64,000 nt of DNA. It comes from Enterococcus caccae ATCC BAA-1240. GTDB taxonomy: Bacteria > Bacillota > Bacilli > Lactobacillales > Enterococcaceae. The position numbers and the translations under genes were made by a program. Shown piece after piece: positions 9,302 through 18,887 of the stretch. Under the pieces are notes generated by a model. It saw only the letters and a list, made by a program, of their open reading frames with translations. It was not told the origin of the DNA and did not search any database. Within the stretch, counting starts at the first letter, position 1. Each line of letters opens with the position of its first letter. The stretch lies in assembly GCF_000407145.1 (NCBI RefSeq), contig NZ_KE136474.1, positions 62,001-126,000 on the forward strand, written 5' to 3'.

Positions 9302-10609
9302 TTATTTAATTTCATGAAAATGAGAAGAAAATCCTTCCATTAATTTGGTAAGCTCTACTACAATGTCTTTTTCAGTTTTCGCCGCAGGCTTATCACACCA
9401 GACCGCTAAAGCGGCACCTTTCATTTGTGTTTGGTTTTCTAGTGGAACTTGCTGACCTGAAGAAAAAAGGTTTGGGTGCCATTGTTGCTTTATTTTTGCT
9501 GCAGTTGGATACGTATAGCCAGCATTTTCCCCCAACACATAATATAGATAATTATCGTTGAAATTAATTACTGAATAACCTTCATCCAAAAATATTTGCA
9601 GCGGTGCCATTTCTTTTTGCCACTTCGTCCAATACGTAATCTCGACTTCCTTCGTTAAAGTGGAGGTTTTACCCTTTCTGAAAAAAGCGTCATTCCAAAC
9701 TCTGGGTGTAAAACCACGTGCTTTAACAAAATTGGCAATTGTGTTGACATAAGATTCAACTTTTTTAATTCCTTCATCCGCTAAGCTTGGGTACTGTTTA
9801 ATTTGATTGAAATCAATAAATTCATCTGCACCGATATGAAAGTAACGACTATCCTCAAAAAGTGTCAAATATTCGTCGTATAATGAAAGCACAAATGCTA
9901 CAGCTTCTTCATTTGTGATATCTAATGCAGAAGGAACTTTGGCTATTTCCATCTGAGACTTTTCTATTGTCAACTGCCACTCTGGATACTCTTTTAATAG
10001 CTGATCCATATGTCCAGGTGTATCAATATCTGGAATAATCTCAATCGATAAAAATGTAGCATAGGCAATCAACTCTTTTATTTCATTTTTTGTCAGAAAA
10101 TTTTCCGAAACAAGTTGAGGATATTTTTCTGATTCAATCCGAAATCCTTCATTTTCCGAAAAATGTAACTGTAAAAAGTTAAAACCATATAAAGCCATTT
10201 GCTCCAAAATCTGGCATAGCGTTGGAAGGGAAAAGTATTTCCTGCCGATATCCAACATGATGATCCGATCGGTCAAACGCTCACAGAATTTACCGGATTG
10301 GATTTTCCTTCCTATTTTTACTTGCTGCACAACATACATCATCCCACGAAAAGCAATCAATGGATTATCCGCTGAAATCACAATTTTTTCAGCGGATTCA
10401 ATCACAAATGTATCATCTAGCTCTGATAAAAATTTCAAACGAATATCTGCGAACTCAGTTTTCTCAACAAAACAAATCTGTTTACCGAACAACTTCATGT
10501 AAATATGCGCTATTCTTTTTTTTTCACCAAGAAAAGCTTCATCTAGAAAAATGTAGAGATCGTTTATGTCCGTTAAAGACACAGTGTTACGTGCTGCCCA
10601 ATCACGCAT
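9302..10609 (-). CDS. cytoplasmic GH20 beta-N-acetylhexosaminidase
   Basis: 435 residues from ATG 10609, which overlaps the ROK kinase stop by eight bases and has AGGAA five bases upstream; an upstream in-frame codon at 10639 lies inside the kinase gene and is less likely. The GH20 fold is shown by the catalytic Asp-Glu pair in HIGADEF (about Asp262 and Glu263) and by IIPDIDTPGH. There is no signal peptide, so it acts on imported oligosaccharides, removing terminal beta-GlcNAc. The order GH20, ROK, GH38, GH125 resembles the pneumococcal SP_2141-SP_2144 N-glycan locus. Confidence 0.9.
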   Translation of the reverse strand: MRDWAARNTVSLTDINDLYIFLDEAFLGEKKRIAHIYMKLFGKQICFVEKTEFADIRLKFLSELDDTFVIESAEKIVISADNPLIAFRGMMYVVQQVKIGRKIQSGKFCERLTDRIIMLDIGRKYFSLPTLCQILEQMALYGFNFLQLHFSENEGFRIESEKYPQLVSENFLTKNEIKELIAYATFLSIEIIPDIDTPGHMDQLLKEYPEWQLTIEKSQMEIAKVPSALDITNEEAVAFVLSLYDEYLTLFEDSRYFHIGADEFIDFNQIKQYPSLADEGIKKVESYVNTIANFVKARGFTPRVWNDAFFRKGKTSTLTKEVEITYWTKWQKEMAPLQIFLDEGYSVINFNDNYLYYVLGENAGYTYPTAAKIKQQWHPNLFSSGQQVPLENQTQMKGAALAVWCDKPAAKTEKDIVVELTKLMEGFSSHFHEIK

Positions 10610-11465
10610 ATTGTTCCTGTGCCAATAACAGACACCCAAACGTTCCGCTATTATCGCCTAAATCACAACCGACAATGTACTCCTCCAACGCAGGCAATGC
10701 CACGTAGTTGCCTAATTGCTGTTCTAAAGATTCGCGAATTTTCGGTAAAAGGTGGGTCTGTTTCATTACGCCTCCGCCTAAAATAATTTTTCCAGGAGAA
10801 AGAACTAACGTATAGTTCATCAAGGCTTGTGCTAAATAAAAAGCTTCCACCGCCCAAACATCGTGATCCGGCTCCAGCAACTGCCCCTTAAGACCCGTTC
10901 TTTTTTCTAAAGCGGGGCCTGCCGCAAGCCCTTCTAAACAATGATCATGATACGGGCAAGTGCTTTCCAAAGTATCTTCTGGGTGACGTTGAACAGAAAT
11001 ATGCCCCATTTCAGGATGACTAAACCCTTGTAGAACAGTCCCATTTACCACGGCACCACCACCTACACCCGTACCAACAGTTAAATAGATACAACTTTGC
11101 GTATCTTTCCCAGCACCTAGATGCATCTCACCATATGCTGCCGCATTGACATCCGTGGTCCAAGCAATCGGGATATCATAACGTTCTTTTAATGCGCCCA
11201 GAAGGTTTACGTTTTTCCAACCTGGTTTTGGTGTGGACGTAATATAACCATACGTACTTGATTTGCGATTCACATCGATTGGTCCAAATGATCCTACACC
11301 CAAAGCCTTTAATTCATACGCATCAAAAAAAGTAAAAACTTGTGCTAATGTCGCTTCTGGTAATGTCGTCGGCAAACTGATTCGTTCAATGATTTTCAGT
11401 TCTTCATCTGCAACAGCACAAACGAATTTTGTGCCACCCGCTTCGATCGATCCATAATAAGCCAT
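10602..11465 (-). CDS. ROK-family sugar kinase (fructokinase/mannokinase-like)
   Basis: 287 residues from ATG 11465, with AAGGAG upstream; a GTG three codons earlier is too close to that site. It begins with the ROK phosphate-binding GSIEAGGTKF and has the zinc-binding signature HPEMGHISV followed by CPYHDHCLEGLAAGPAL, which matches ScrK/GmuE-type fructokinases. In this operon it most likely phosphorylates mannose (or fructose) freed by the mannosidases. Translation is coupled to GH20 by the overlap. The exact sugar cannot be told from sequence. Confidence 0.88.
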   Translation of the reverse strand: MAYYGSIEAGGTKFVCAVADEELKIIERISLPTTLPEATLAQVFTFFDAYELKALGVGSFGPIDVNRKSSTYGYITSTPKPGWKNVNLLGALKERYDIPIAWTTDVNAAAYGEMHLGAGKDTQSCIYLTVGTGVGGGAVVNGTVLQGFSHPEMGHISVQRHPEDTLESTCPYHDHCLEGLAAGPALEKRTGLKGQLLEPDHDVWAVEAFYLAQALMNYTLVLSPGKIILGGGVMKQTHLLPKIRESLEQQLGNYVALPALEEYIVGCDLGDNSGTFGCLLLAQEQYA

Positions 11466-11483
11466 TTCAATCACATCTCCTTC

Positions 11484-14174
11484 TTATCGTTCAAATCCTA
11501 TCGTGTGAATTTCATAAGCCTTCATTTTTTTCGGTATCTGCTCTTTCTGTTTTTCTTCCAGCAAATTCAATAAGTCAGGTTCATTACTATCCAGTTTCTC
11601 AATTTTCACTTCAGCTGATTTTCCGCTCATGTTAAACCCTCTAACAACCAGAGTTCGATTGTCTTCACTGTTTTTTAACGCCGTTACAGCAAATGTTTCT
11701 CCTGCAATCATTAGGTATGCATCTTTGGCTTTCAACGATCCTGAATGTCTACTTGTTGCTTTCACGCTAAACGGGATTTGTGCTGCATATGCTCGTTGAT
11801 ACGTAACATAGCGTTGCGCTTTTTCACCATGGAAATCAACACCATAGTTGAACGTATGTGTCCCTAAACATTGTGCTTCTGGTGTTGGGAAATAGCCCCA
11901 ATCCCCCATTTCTCCTACAGCTCGTAAGAGCGTTAACGCAATTGTATTTGTTTCAGGTAGAATTTCGTATTCATTCAATCCAAAATTGGAAACAGTGATT
12001 CCTGACGCATCATCATGTATATTGACAAAGGCATGTTGATGTTGAGGGTTTGTTGGATTCTCCCAGCTTTTACTAACTTGATTCGGCCTTGTAACTACTT
12101 CATAAATACTATCAGCTTCGTGCGTTTCAGCTTGAATTCCAGTTGGAAATAGCATACGCAACCGGTGATCCTTCATTTGATTGTCTAGCGTTGTTTCAAA
12201 ACGTAAATGAGTAGAATCTTTTTCCATTGTCACTATGGTTTCAATTGTTAGTTCTTGTAATTTTTCTGAACGTCCAGCGTTACGATAACGGAAATCCACT
12301 ACTGCTTTTTGCTCTTTTTCTAATAAATCATCTGCTGATTTTGGAATCATCATGCGTTGAATGATTTTGATTTGTGCCATGAACGCTTCATCTTTTATAA
12401 CGGATATTTCCGCTGGGCATCCGCTAGATAGAATAGGGCGTGCTCCTTCTGGTTGTTTAAAAATATATTCATTGCCAATATCACCTGTATTTTCAATCGT
12501 TAGCAGCTTGTTATAGATTCTACCTGTTGCTTTGTCTAACACGGCTAAAGTTCCATCTTCATTGATCGTTACATTCAAACAACTATTTTCTAATCGATAT
12601 TTCTTCAAATCCTTGATCATTGATACGTTCTCTTTCGCTTTGGATCGCGTTTCTTGTAATGCAAAAGTATTCCATGAAAAGGCTGGCATATTTGCGATCC
12701 GCATTTCAATATCAATATATTTAGCCATATAAGGAATTCTAAAACGGTCTTTTGGTAAATCATAACCGAAATGAACTTCTGGTGTTGATATACTCGCGGG
12801 AATGACCTGCCCATGTGTATCGATCACTTCAAATATTGGTGTCTCACTTTCAGCCAGCGCTTCCCACAGTTCGTGAGGGGTTCCTTCTTTAAATGGTTTC
12901 CGCTCGATTTCTACTTTGACTTTTACAATTTCTGACTTTTCATAGCCAGATGTATTAAACACGACAAATGGATGACTTGTTTCAGGAAATATTTCTGTAT
13001 CGATTGCTTCAACTAAATGCGTCAAGGCTTCTTCTGCTAAAAACTTCCCGACTTCATTTGCTTTTTCAAATCTCGGCATCATTTCTCGATGAACTTCATC
13101 CACGGAACAACCACAAATGCTATCATGAGGATGATTTTGTAGTAATAGTTTCCAAGCATAATCTAGTTGATCATGTGGATACTTTTGCGTTAAATCATAC
13201 GCCATCGCAACTAGTGGTTCCGTTATATTTTCTAATTGCCGTTCCACTTTAGTATTCCATTGTTTTAAATAAACTCTTGCTGACGCTGTATTCGCTAAAG
13301 TAAACCAGCCATCAGTTTCTTGACTTGTCAGCTCTCCATGAACCATGCCAACTTTTTCTGGCAAGTCCTGTTGCATTTGTTTCAAATACTCATCAAAATT
13401 TGAGTGGATAAATTCATACTCAGGAAACAACTCATTCGCTAGCGCGATTGCTTTTGTAATGTTTTTTTGAACAGGTTGGTGATCTACGCCGTTCATCATC
13501 AGCAAATGATTTGTAGAAGCAAATTTTTCAGCTTCTGCTAATTTTTGTGTCCAAAAAGCTATAGCCGCTTCTTTTTCAGCTGGTATTTCATTACCATTAC
13601 TATACCAATTAGCAAATAATAAGCCTAAAACGGTACTTCCGTCTGGACCTTGCCACCACATTTCAGAGTATTGAGATGTATAATTTTCATCATCCAACAC
13701 TTCATTATTAAAGCCGACTGGTTTTACGCCACGACCAAATGCCGCTGCATCCAAACCAGCTTGTTGCATCATTTGCGGTGTTTGTCCCATGTTGCCAAAT
13801 GTATCAGGAAAATACCCCAATTGAACTGCTGATCCCCACTTATCCGTCTCTTTTTTTCCAATCAGCATGTTGCGAACATTGGATTCGGAACTAATCAAAA
13901 AATCATCTTGAAGGATATAAAATGGACCGATTCTCAACTTTCCAGCCGTGATTGCTTTTTGAACGGCCGATTTTTGCTCCGGTCTAACTTGTAGATAATC
14001 ATCTAAAATAATCGTTTGTCCATCCAAATGAAAGCTATCAAAATCTGGATCATTTTCAGCTAATTCCAGTACATCATCCATCAGTTCAACTAAACGCATA
14101 TGGTGTTGTTCATAAGGCATGTACCATTCACGATCCCAGTGAGAATGGGAAATGATATAAACTTTTTTCTTCAT
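11484..14174 (-). CDS. cytoplasmic GH38 alpha-mannosidase
   Basis: 896 residues from ATG 14174, where GGAG lies 9 bases upstream; ATG 14189 would add five residues without a site. The zinc-binding HSHWDREW at residues 10-17 and the nucleophile motif YFPDTFGNMGQ (Asp124) define GH38, followed by the alpha-mannosidase middle and beta-sandwich C-terminal domains. No signal peptide is present. It would remove alpha-mannose, probably alpha-1,3-linked as for the streptococcal homologue, from imported N-glycans. It lies between GH125 and ROK in one co-directional run. Confidence 0.94.
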   Translation of the reverse strand: MKKKVYIISHSHWDREWYMPYEQHHMRLVELMDDVLELAENDPDFDSFHLDGQTIILDDYLQVRPEQKSAVQKAITAGKLRIGPFYILQDDFLISSESNVRNMLIGKKETDKWGSAVQLGYFPDTFGNMGQTPQMMQQAGLDAAAFGRGVKPVGFNNEVLDDENYTSQYSEMWWQGPDGSTVLGLLFANWYSNGNEIPAEKEAAIAFWTQKLAEAEKFASTNHLLMMNGVDHQPVQKNITKAIALANELFPEYEFIHSNFDEYLKQMQQDLPEKVGMVHGELTSQETDGWFTLANTASARVYLKQWNTKVERQLENITEPLVAMAYDLTQKYPHDQLDYAWKLLLQNHPHDSICGCSVDEVHREMMPRFEKANEVGKFLAEEALTHLVEAIDTEIFPETSHPFVVFNTSGYEKSEIVKVKVEIERKPFKEGTPHELWEALAESETPIFEVIDTHGQVIPASISTPEVHFGYDLPKDRFRIPYMAKYIDIEMRIANMPAFSWNTFALQETRSKAKENVSMIKDLKKYRLENSCLNVTINEDGTLAVLDKATGRIYNKLLTIENTGDIGNEYIFKQPEGARPILSSGCPAEISVIKDEAFMAQIKIIQRMMIPKSADDLLEKEQKAVVDFRYRNAGRSEKLQELTIETIVTMEKDSTHLRFETTLDNQMKDHRLRMLFPTGIQAETHEADSIYEVVTRPNQVSKSWENPTNPQHQHAFVNIHDDASGITVSNFGLNEYEILPETNTIALTLLRAVGEMGDWGYFPTPEAQCLGTHTFNYGVDFHGEKAQRYVTYQRAYAAQIPFSVKATSRHSGSLKAKDAYLMIAGETFAVTALKNSEDNRTLVVRGFNMSGKSAEVKIEKLDSNEPDLLNLLEEKQKEQIPKKMKAYEIHTIGFER

Positions 14175-14197
14175 GATTTTATACTCCATTTCATTTT

Positions 14198-15487
14198 TTA
14201 TCGTGCTACTCGAATATCAAAGTAATCCATTACTAGCTCACAGAACATCATGTTTGCCCAAGAAAACCACTCACGTGTATAGTTTGAAGGATCGTCTACA
14301 TCAAAGCCTTCGTGCATTAAGTGTGTCCCACCATCATTTGCCACTAAGGAATCCAAAATGCGGGCTTTCTCCGCCTTGTCTTGTGTCGTCATCCCTTCCA
14401 TTGCAAGTGCAATCGGCCAAATATAATTTTCAGGGGTGTGGGAGCTACCAATTCCTTTCGCATATTTACCTTCGTAAAAATAAGGATTCTCTTTACTTAA
14501 AACCGTTTTGCGTGTCGCCTGATATACGGCGTCATCGATCGTCGTATATCCTAAATAAGGTGCAGAAAGTAAATTAGGAATATTGCTGTCGTCCATGATA
14601 CTACTGTTCCCTAACCCATCTACTTCATAGGCATAAACCGTTACGCCTTGTTGATTATCCGTTTTTCCATACTTTTGGATGCCATCATTGATTTGATTTT
14701 TCAGGGAAACCGCTTGTTTAACCACTTCTGGATCAGACAAAATTTCTGTAAATAGTTCTTCAATATACCCTAAAATAACCACTGCAAACATATTCGACGG
14801 CACTAAATAACCGTAACAACAAGCATCATCACTAGGACGGAAACCAGACCAAGTCATCCCAGTTTTACCAACCACACTCCCTCTCCCTTCATTTGGAAGA
14901 GTATCTTCTAATCGAGTGGTATCGCGTTCAAACGTATACAGCGAAGACTGATGTTCTTGCTCCGTGGTAAAAACTGTCAAGATCTTTTTAACCCCTTCAA
15001 TAAAATTGGTATCGAATTGTTTCGTGTACCCTGTATTTTTATATAATAAATACGCGAGTTGAACAGGATAGCAAAGTGAATCGATTTCATATTTCCGCTC
15101 CCAGATCCACGGGTCCATTTTCGTATGATCTGTTTGATGTCCCGCACTATTTGGTGTTTCATTAAACGCATTTGCGTAAGGATCGATCGTGATATAGAAA
15201 AATTGCCGTTGCACTAAGCCGCAGATCATCTCTCTAAGTTCTTCATCTTCTTTTGCAATCACTAAGTAAGGTCGAACTTGTGCAGTCGAATCTCTCAACC
15301 ACATAGCAGGAATATCACCTGTTAGTAAAAACGTCGTACCATCCTCTTGTTTTTTTACAGTCGTAGTCAATGTATTCGCAAAGGCAGCATTGAAATTTTC
15401 AGCCCATCCAGCGTGATCTTCTCCGCATAAGTGTGTGATTTTATCCATAAACTGCTGTACAGAATTCGGTATTTTAGTATAAGTCAT
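14198..15487 (-). CDS. GH125 exo-alpha-1,6-mannosidase
   Basis: 429 residues, without a signal peptide, starting at ATG 15487 with AGGAGGAAATC upstream. The (alpha/alpha)6-barrel sequence includes MWLRDSTAQVRPYL near residues 62-75, IDPYANAFNE and WSGFRPSDDACCYGYLVPSNMFA, characteristic of GH125 enzymes specific for non-reducing alpha-1,6-mannose. It is the first gene of the GH125-GH38-ROK-GH20 operon and has a promoter with an operator and a cre box. The divergently transcribed GntR-type gene next to it is the obvious regulator. Confidence 0.93.
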   Translation of the reverse strand: MTYTKIPNSVQQFMDKITHLCGEDHAGWAENFNAAFANTLTTTVKKQEDGTTFLLTGDIPAMWLRDSTAQVRPYLVIAKEDEELREMICGLVQRQFFYITIDPYANAFNETPNSAGHQTDHTKMDPWIWERKYEIDSLCYPVQLAYLLYKNTGYTKQFDTNFIEGVKKILTVFTTEQEHQSSLYTFERDTTRLEDTLPNEGRGSVVGKTGMTWSGFRPSDDACCYGYLVPSNMFAVVILGYIEELFTEILSDPEVVKQAVSLKNQINDGIQKYGKTDNQQGVTVYAYEVDGLGNSSIMDDSNIPNLLSAPYLGYTTIDDAVYQATRKTVLSKENPYFYEGKYAKGIGSSHTPENYIWPIALAMEGMTTQDKAEKARILDSLVANDGGTHLMHEGFDVDDPSNYTREWFSWANMMFCELVMDYFDIRVAR

Positions 15488-15505
15488 GATTTCCTCCTAA
15501 ATAGT

Positions 15506-15556
15506 TGATATATCATTTCACAACGAAAGTATATGCTAATGAAAGCGTTTTGTCTA
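15506..15556 (-). promoter_or_regulatory. GH125 operon promoter with operator and cre box
   Basis: On the minus strand TAGACA (15551-15556), a 17-base spacer and TATACT (15528-15533) form a good sigma-A promoter. A cre-like box, TGAAAGCGTTTTGT on the plus strand (15540-15553, 12 of 14), lies in the spacer and -35. The palindrome TGATATATCA at 15506-15515 covers the early transcribed region and recurs in the divergent promoter, indicating repression by the adjacent GntR-type regulator. Confidence 0.75.
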
Positions 15557-15579
15557 CTGTTTTTATTATTTTTTTTAAA

Positions 15580-15626
15580 TTGAACTCTTTTTCTTTCTAT
15601 GGTAAACTACTAATAATGATATATCA
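15580..15626 (+). promoter_or_regulatory. regulator promoter with second TGATATATCA operator
   Basis: TTGAAC at 15580-15585, 17 bases, then TAAACT at 15603-15608 with an extended TG two bases before. The perfect palindrome TGATATATCA at 15617-15626 overlaps the expected start of transcription, consistent with autorepression of the GntR-type gene and the GH92 gene behind it. Confidence 0.7.
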
Positions 15627-15648
15627 TTTTATGATTAGGAGAATGACA

Positions 15649-16683
15649 ATGTCCAAACCACTATATAAAAAAATCATTGAGGACTTATTAGACGCAATCG
15701 AATCTGGTCAGTTACCAATAAATGCTCAACTTCCTACTGAAAAAGAACTCTCTCAAACATACAATGTTAGCCGCATCACCTCTAAACGAGCCTTAACAGA
15801 GTTAGAGAGTCAAGGGTTGATTTACCGTATCCAAGGAAAAGGAAGTTATGTCCAAAAACAGACGGCCAAAAATAAAAAAGTTTCCCGTATTTTGTTCTTG
15901 ATTCCATTTGCAAACGATCTTTCACTTGGAAATTTTAACGAGGGCCTAGCCCCAGTAACAAGTCAACGTCATTATGAAGTTATTATGTCCTCGGCAGAAT
16001 TTTTGATCAACAAACAGGCCACCGATATCATTGAAGATTTCGACGGTATGATTTACTATGCGCATAATACCGAAGACTTTTTAGATACTCTATTTGAGCT
16101 GTCTATTCAGCAATTTCCAGTAATTATTTTAGATAAAAAAATCCATGATCTACCTTATCCAACGGTTCAATCCGATAACTTTTCAGGTGGCGCCATGGCA
16201 ACTAATTATTTAGCTGCCCAAGGTCACCAGCGAATCGCTTATATTTTTGGTGAATCAACCTTACCCCAATCAGTACGTCAACGTTATTTAGGCTATATCC
16301 ATGCAACAAAAGAGCAGCACTTATCTTTTCATACAGCATTAACAGACAGGAATGCTTTTTTAAATGCCGATGTCATGACTTATCTCAAAGAAAATGATAT
16401 TACAGGTGTTGTCTGTGAAAATGACCTCGTTGCTATTTCCCTAATGAATCAGGCCAAACGAGCAAACATTGATATACCAACTCAACTTTCCGTTATCGGC
16501 TTTGATAACATCCAAGCTGCATCCTTGATCGACCCAGCACTAACGACGATTGCTCAAGATTTTAAAGGGATGGGAAAACTTGCCGGTACAATGCTAATTG
16601 AATGGATTGAAAAGCAAGTGATTCCAACAGACCAACAAATACCAGTCAAACAAATTATTCGACACTCAACAAAGGAGAATTAA
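15649..16683 (+). CDS. GntR-type HTH / LacI-type sensor regulator (AraR-like architecture)
   Basis: 344 residues from ATG 15649, with AGGAG 8 bases upstream; upstream in-frame codons lie in or before the promoter. Residues about 3-68 form a GntR winged helix (KELSQTYNVSRITSKRALTELESQGLIYRIQGKGSYV). The rest is a LacI/periplasmic-binding-protein sensor (GGAMATNYLAAQGHQRIAYIFG, SVIGFDNIQAASLIDPALTTI). This arrangement is that of AraR. It overlaps functionally with both flanking mannosidase transcripts and likely senses a mannose-containing sugar; the effector is inference. Confidence 0.9.
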   Translation: MSKPLYKKIIEDLLDAIESGQLPINAQLPTEKELSQTYNVSRITSKRALTELESQGLIYRIQGKGSYVQKQTAKNKKVSRILFLIPFANDLSLGNFNEGLAPVTSQRHYEVIMSSAEFLINKQATDIIEDFDGMIYYAHNTEDFLDTLFELSIQQFPVIILDKKIHDLPYPTVQSDNFSGGAMATNYLAAQGHQRIAYIFGESTLPQSVRQRYLGYIHATKEQHLSFHTALTDRNAFLNADVMTYLKENDITGVVCENDLVAISLMNQAKRANIDIPTQLSVIGFDNIQAASLIDPALTTIAQDFKGMGKLAGTMLIEWIEKQVIPTDQQIPVKQIIRHSTKEN

Positions 16684-16686
16684 TGC

Positions 16687-18828
16687 ATGAACTCAACATT
16701 GATCGATACTAGACACGGAACTGATAACCAACACTCTTTTTCAAATGGCAACTGTTTACCATATACTGGTGTGCCATTCGGCATGAATTATTTCGCCCCA
16801 CAAACCAACGGGGACAACGGCAGTTGGTGGTTCAATCCTCGTGATCGAATCTTTCAGGGCTTCCGTTTAACTCATCAGCCTAGTCCATGGATGGGCGATT
16901 TTAGTTATCTCGTTATGCTGCCTTTTAATGGCAATCTAAATGAGACAAACGTTTTTCACGCGCAGTCTTCTTACCGACCAGATGAAAGCGTTTTTAACCC
17001 TAGTTATTTAGAAATCACTGCACAACGCTATCAGCTAACCACTCGGATGATCCCTAGTATGTACGGTGGTGTATTGACGACAAGATACACACACAAAGAT
17101 GCTAAGCTTTTACTCTCATTACCAGGAAAATACCAACTGACGATTGAAGATGCCCATACCGTTTCTGGCTCTATCATCAACTATGCAGGGTGTGAGGACA
17201 AAGAGTTTTCGTTTTATTTCACTATGTATTTCAAACAACCGCTAACGACTGAAACATCTTCAGAACAAGCAGGAACAGAGGATTGCCTCGCCTTTTCATT
17301 TGGAGATATCAAGGAACAAATAATCCAGTTCGGCACTTCTTTTGTCAGTTTAGAACAAGCCAAGTTGAATTTATCACGAGAACTTGACTGGCAACCAGAA
17401 GATTACCTTACACACTCACAAGAACAATGGGCATATTATTTAAATAAAATCGAGATTCAAGATAAAAACCAGCAACGTCGCTCAACGTTTTACCATAATT
17501 TCTATCGCGCCTTTTTATTTCCACAAACATTTTATGAGAAAAATTCTGATAATCAAATTATTCATTATGATACGTTAGCAAAGGAAGTAAAACCTGGATT
17601 TCTTTATACAAATAACGGATTTTGGGATACTTATAAAACAGTTTATCCATTGTATTCCTTGATTGCTCAAGAAAAATACGCTGAAATGCTGGAAGGTTTT
17701 TTGAATAGTTATCGAGAAAGTGGCTACTTACCTAAATGGCTCTCGCCAGATGAACGAGGGTTGATGCCTGGAACATTGATCGATGCAGTGATCGCTGATG
17801 CTGCTGTGAAAAATATTCGACCTGATTTGATACCTGAATTTTTAGATGCCATGATCAAAGGTGCAACGATCCAAAGTGAAAATCCTAATTACGGTAGACA
17901 AGGAACAAATGACTACTTAACTTACGGCTATGTTCCTACTACTTATCATGAGTCCGTCAATCATACATTGGACTATTGTTACAGTGACTTTTGCATCAGC
18001 CAAGTGGCAAAAGTTTTAGAAAAAAAGACAACTGCTGAACACTATGAAAAACAAGCAAAGAATTATTTAACTATTTTTGATCCCGATAGTGGCTTTATGC
18101 GCGCAAAGCAAACAGATGGCGCCTTTAAAGATGCTTTTGACTCGCATCGATGGGGTGGTGATTACGCTGAGGGAAGTGCTTGGCAGAGTAGTTTTGCTGT
18201 TTATCACGACTTTAAAGGCTTAATTACAGCTTATGGAGGACCAGATAAATTCTTAGAAAAATTGATTGATTTATGTAACCAACCACCTAGTTTTAACGTC
18301 GACGGATACGGATTTGAAATCCACGAAATGAGCGAAATGGCTGCGACTGAATTTGGACAACTGGCAATTTCTAATCAACCAAGTTTCCATCTGCCATACC
18401 TGTTCAGTTATCTTGGAAAACCTGAATTCGCACAGCCTTTGTTAAAACAATTAATGATTCAAGAATTTAATGATAGTCCCACTGGGTTCCCTGGTGATGA
18501 AGATAATGGTAGTATGGCTAGCTGGTATATTTTTAACTCGTTAGGATTTTACCCTGTCTGTCCTGGTTCAGGTGAATACGTGATTGGAATACCTTTGTTT
18601 GATAAAACCGTTCTTCATTTATCTAACGGAGAAACGTTGACGATTTCAACTAGTCCGAATCAGGACCAACAACAATTTATTGATCATATTCGTTATAACG
18701 ATGCTTTACACGAAAGCTTAGTTTTTGAGCATGACTCATTAATGAACGGCGGTACAATCGACTTTACTTTAGGAACCGTGCCTAGACCTAGAAAACGCAA
18801 AGAAGAACAGCTTCCGTTTAGTATTTAA
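16687..18828 (+). CDS. cytoplasmic GH92 alpha-1,2-mannosidase
   Basis: 713 residues, beginning three bases after the regulator stop with AAAGGAG upstream, so the two are one transcript. GH92 hallmarks are visible: the N-terminal DTRHGTDNQHSFSNGNCLPYTGVPFGM, WDTYKTVYPLYSL, AEGSAWQSSF and the C-terminal GDEDNGSMASWYIFNSLGFYPV with its acidic residues. There is no signal peptide. GH92 enzymes are calcium-dependent exo-alpha-mannosidases, mostly alpha-1,2 specific, so it would trim the outer mannoses of imported high-mannose glycans before GH38 and GH125 act. Confidence 0.93.
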   Translation: MNSTLIDTRHGTDNQHSFSNGNCLPYTGVPFGMNYFAPQTNGDNGSWWFNPRDRIFQGFRLTHQPSPWMGDFSYLVMLPFNGNLNETNVFHAQSSYRPDESVFNPSYLEITAQRYQLTTRMIPSMYGGVLTTRYTHKDAKLLLSLPGKYQLTIEDAHTVSGSIINYAGCEDKEFSFYFTMYFKQPLTTETSSEQAGTEDCLAFSFGDIKEQIIQFGTSFVSLEQAKLNLSRELDWQPEDYLTHSQEQWAYYLNKIEIQDKNQQRRSTFYHNFYRAFLFPQTFYEKNSDNQIIHYDTLAKEVKPGFLYTNNGFWDTYKTVYPLYSLIAQEKYAEMLEGFLNSYRESGYLPKWLSPDERGLMPGTLIDAVIADAAVKNIRPDLIPEFLDAMIKGATIQSENPNYGRQGTNDYLTYGYVPTTYHESVNHTLDYCYSDFCISQVAKVLEKKTTAEHYEKQAKNYLTIFDPDSGFMRAKQTDGAFKDAFDSHRWGGDYAEGSAWQSSFAVYHDFKGLITAYGGPDKFLEKLIDLCNQPPSFNVDGYGFEIHEMSEMAATEFGQLAISNQPSFHLPYLFSYLGKPEFAQPLLKQLMIQEFNDSPTGFPGDEDNGSMASWYIFNSLGFYPVCPGSGEYVIGIPLFDKTVLHLSNGETLTISTSPNQDQQQFIDHIRYNDALHESLVFEHDSLMNGGTIDFTLGTVPRPRKRKEEQLPFSI

Positions 18829-18834
18829 CAGCGT

Positions 18835-18871
18835 AAAGAGACCTAGAAACGTACTTCTGGTCTCTTTTTTT
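18835..18871 (+). terminator. intrinsic terminator after GH92
   Basis: AAAGAGACC at 18835-18843 pairs with GGTCTCTTT at 18859-18867, extended by AGAA/TTCT across one bulge and followed by a run of T. It also lies downstream of the convergent response-regulator gene. Confidence 0.85.
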
Positions 18872-18887
18872 CATCTGTCTATCATCA

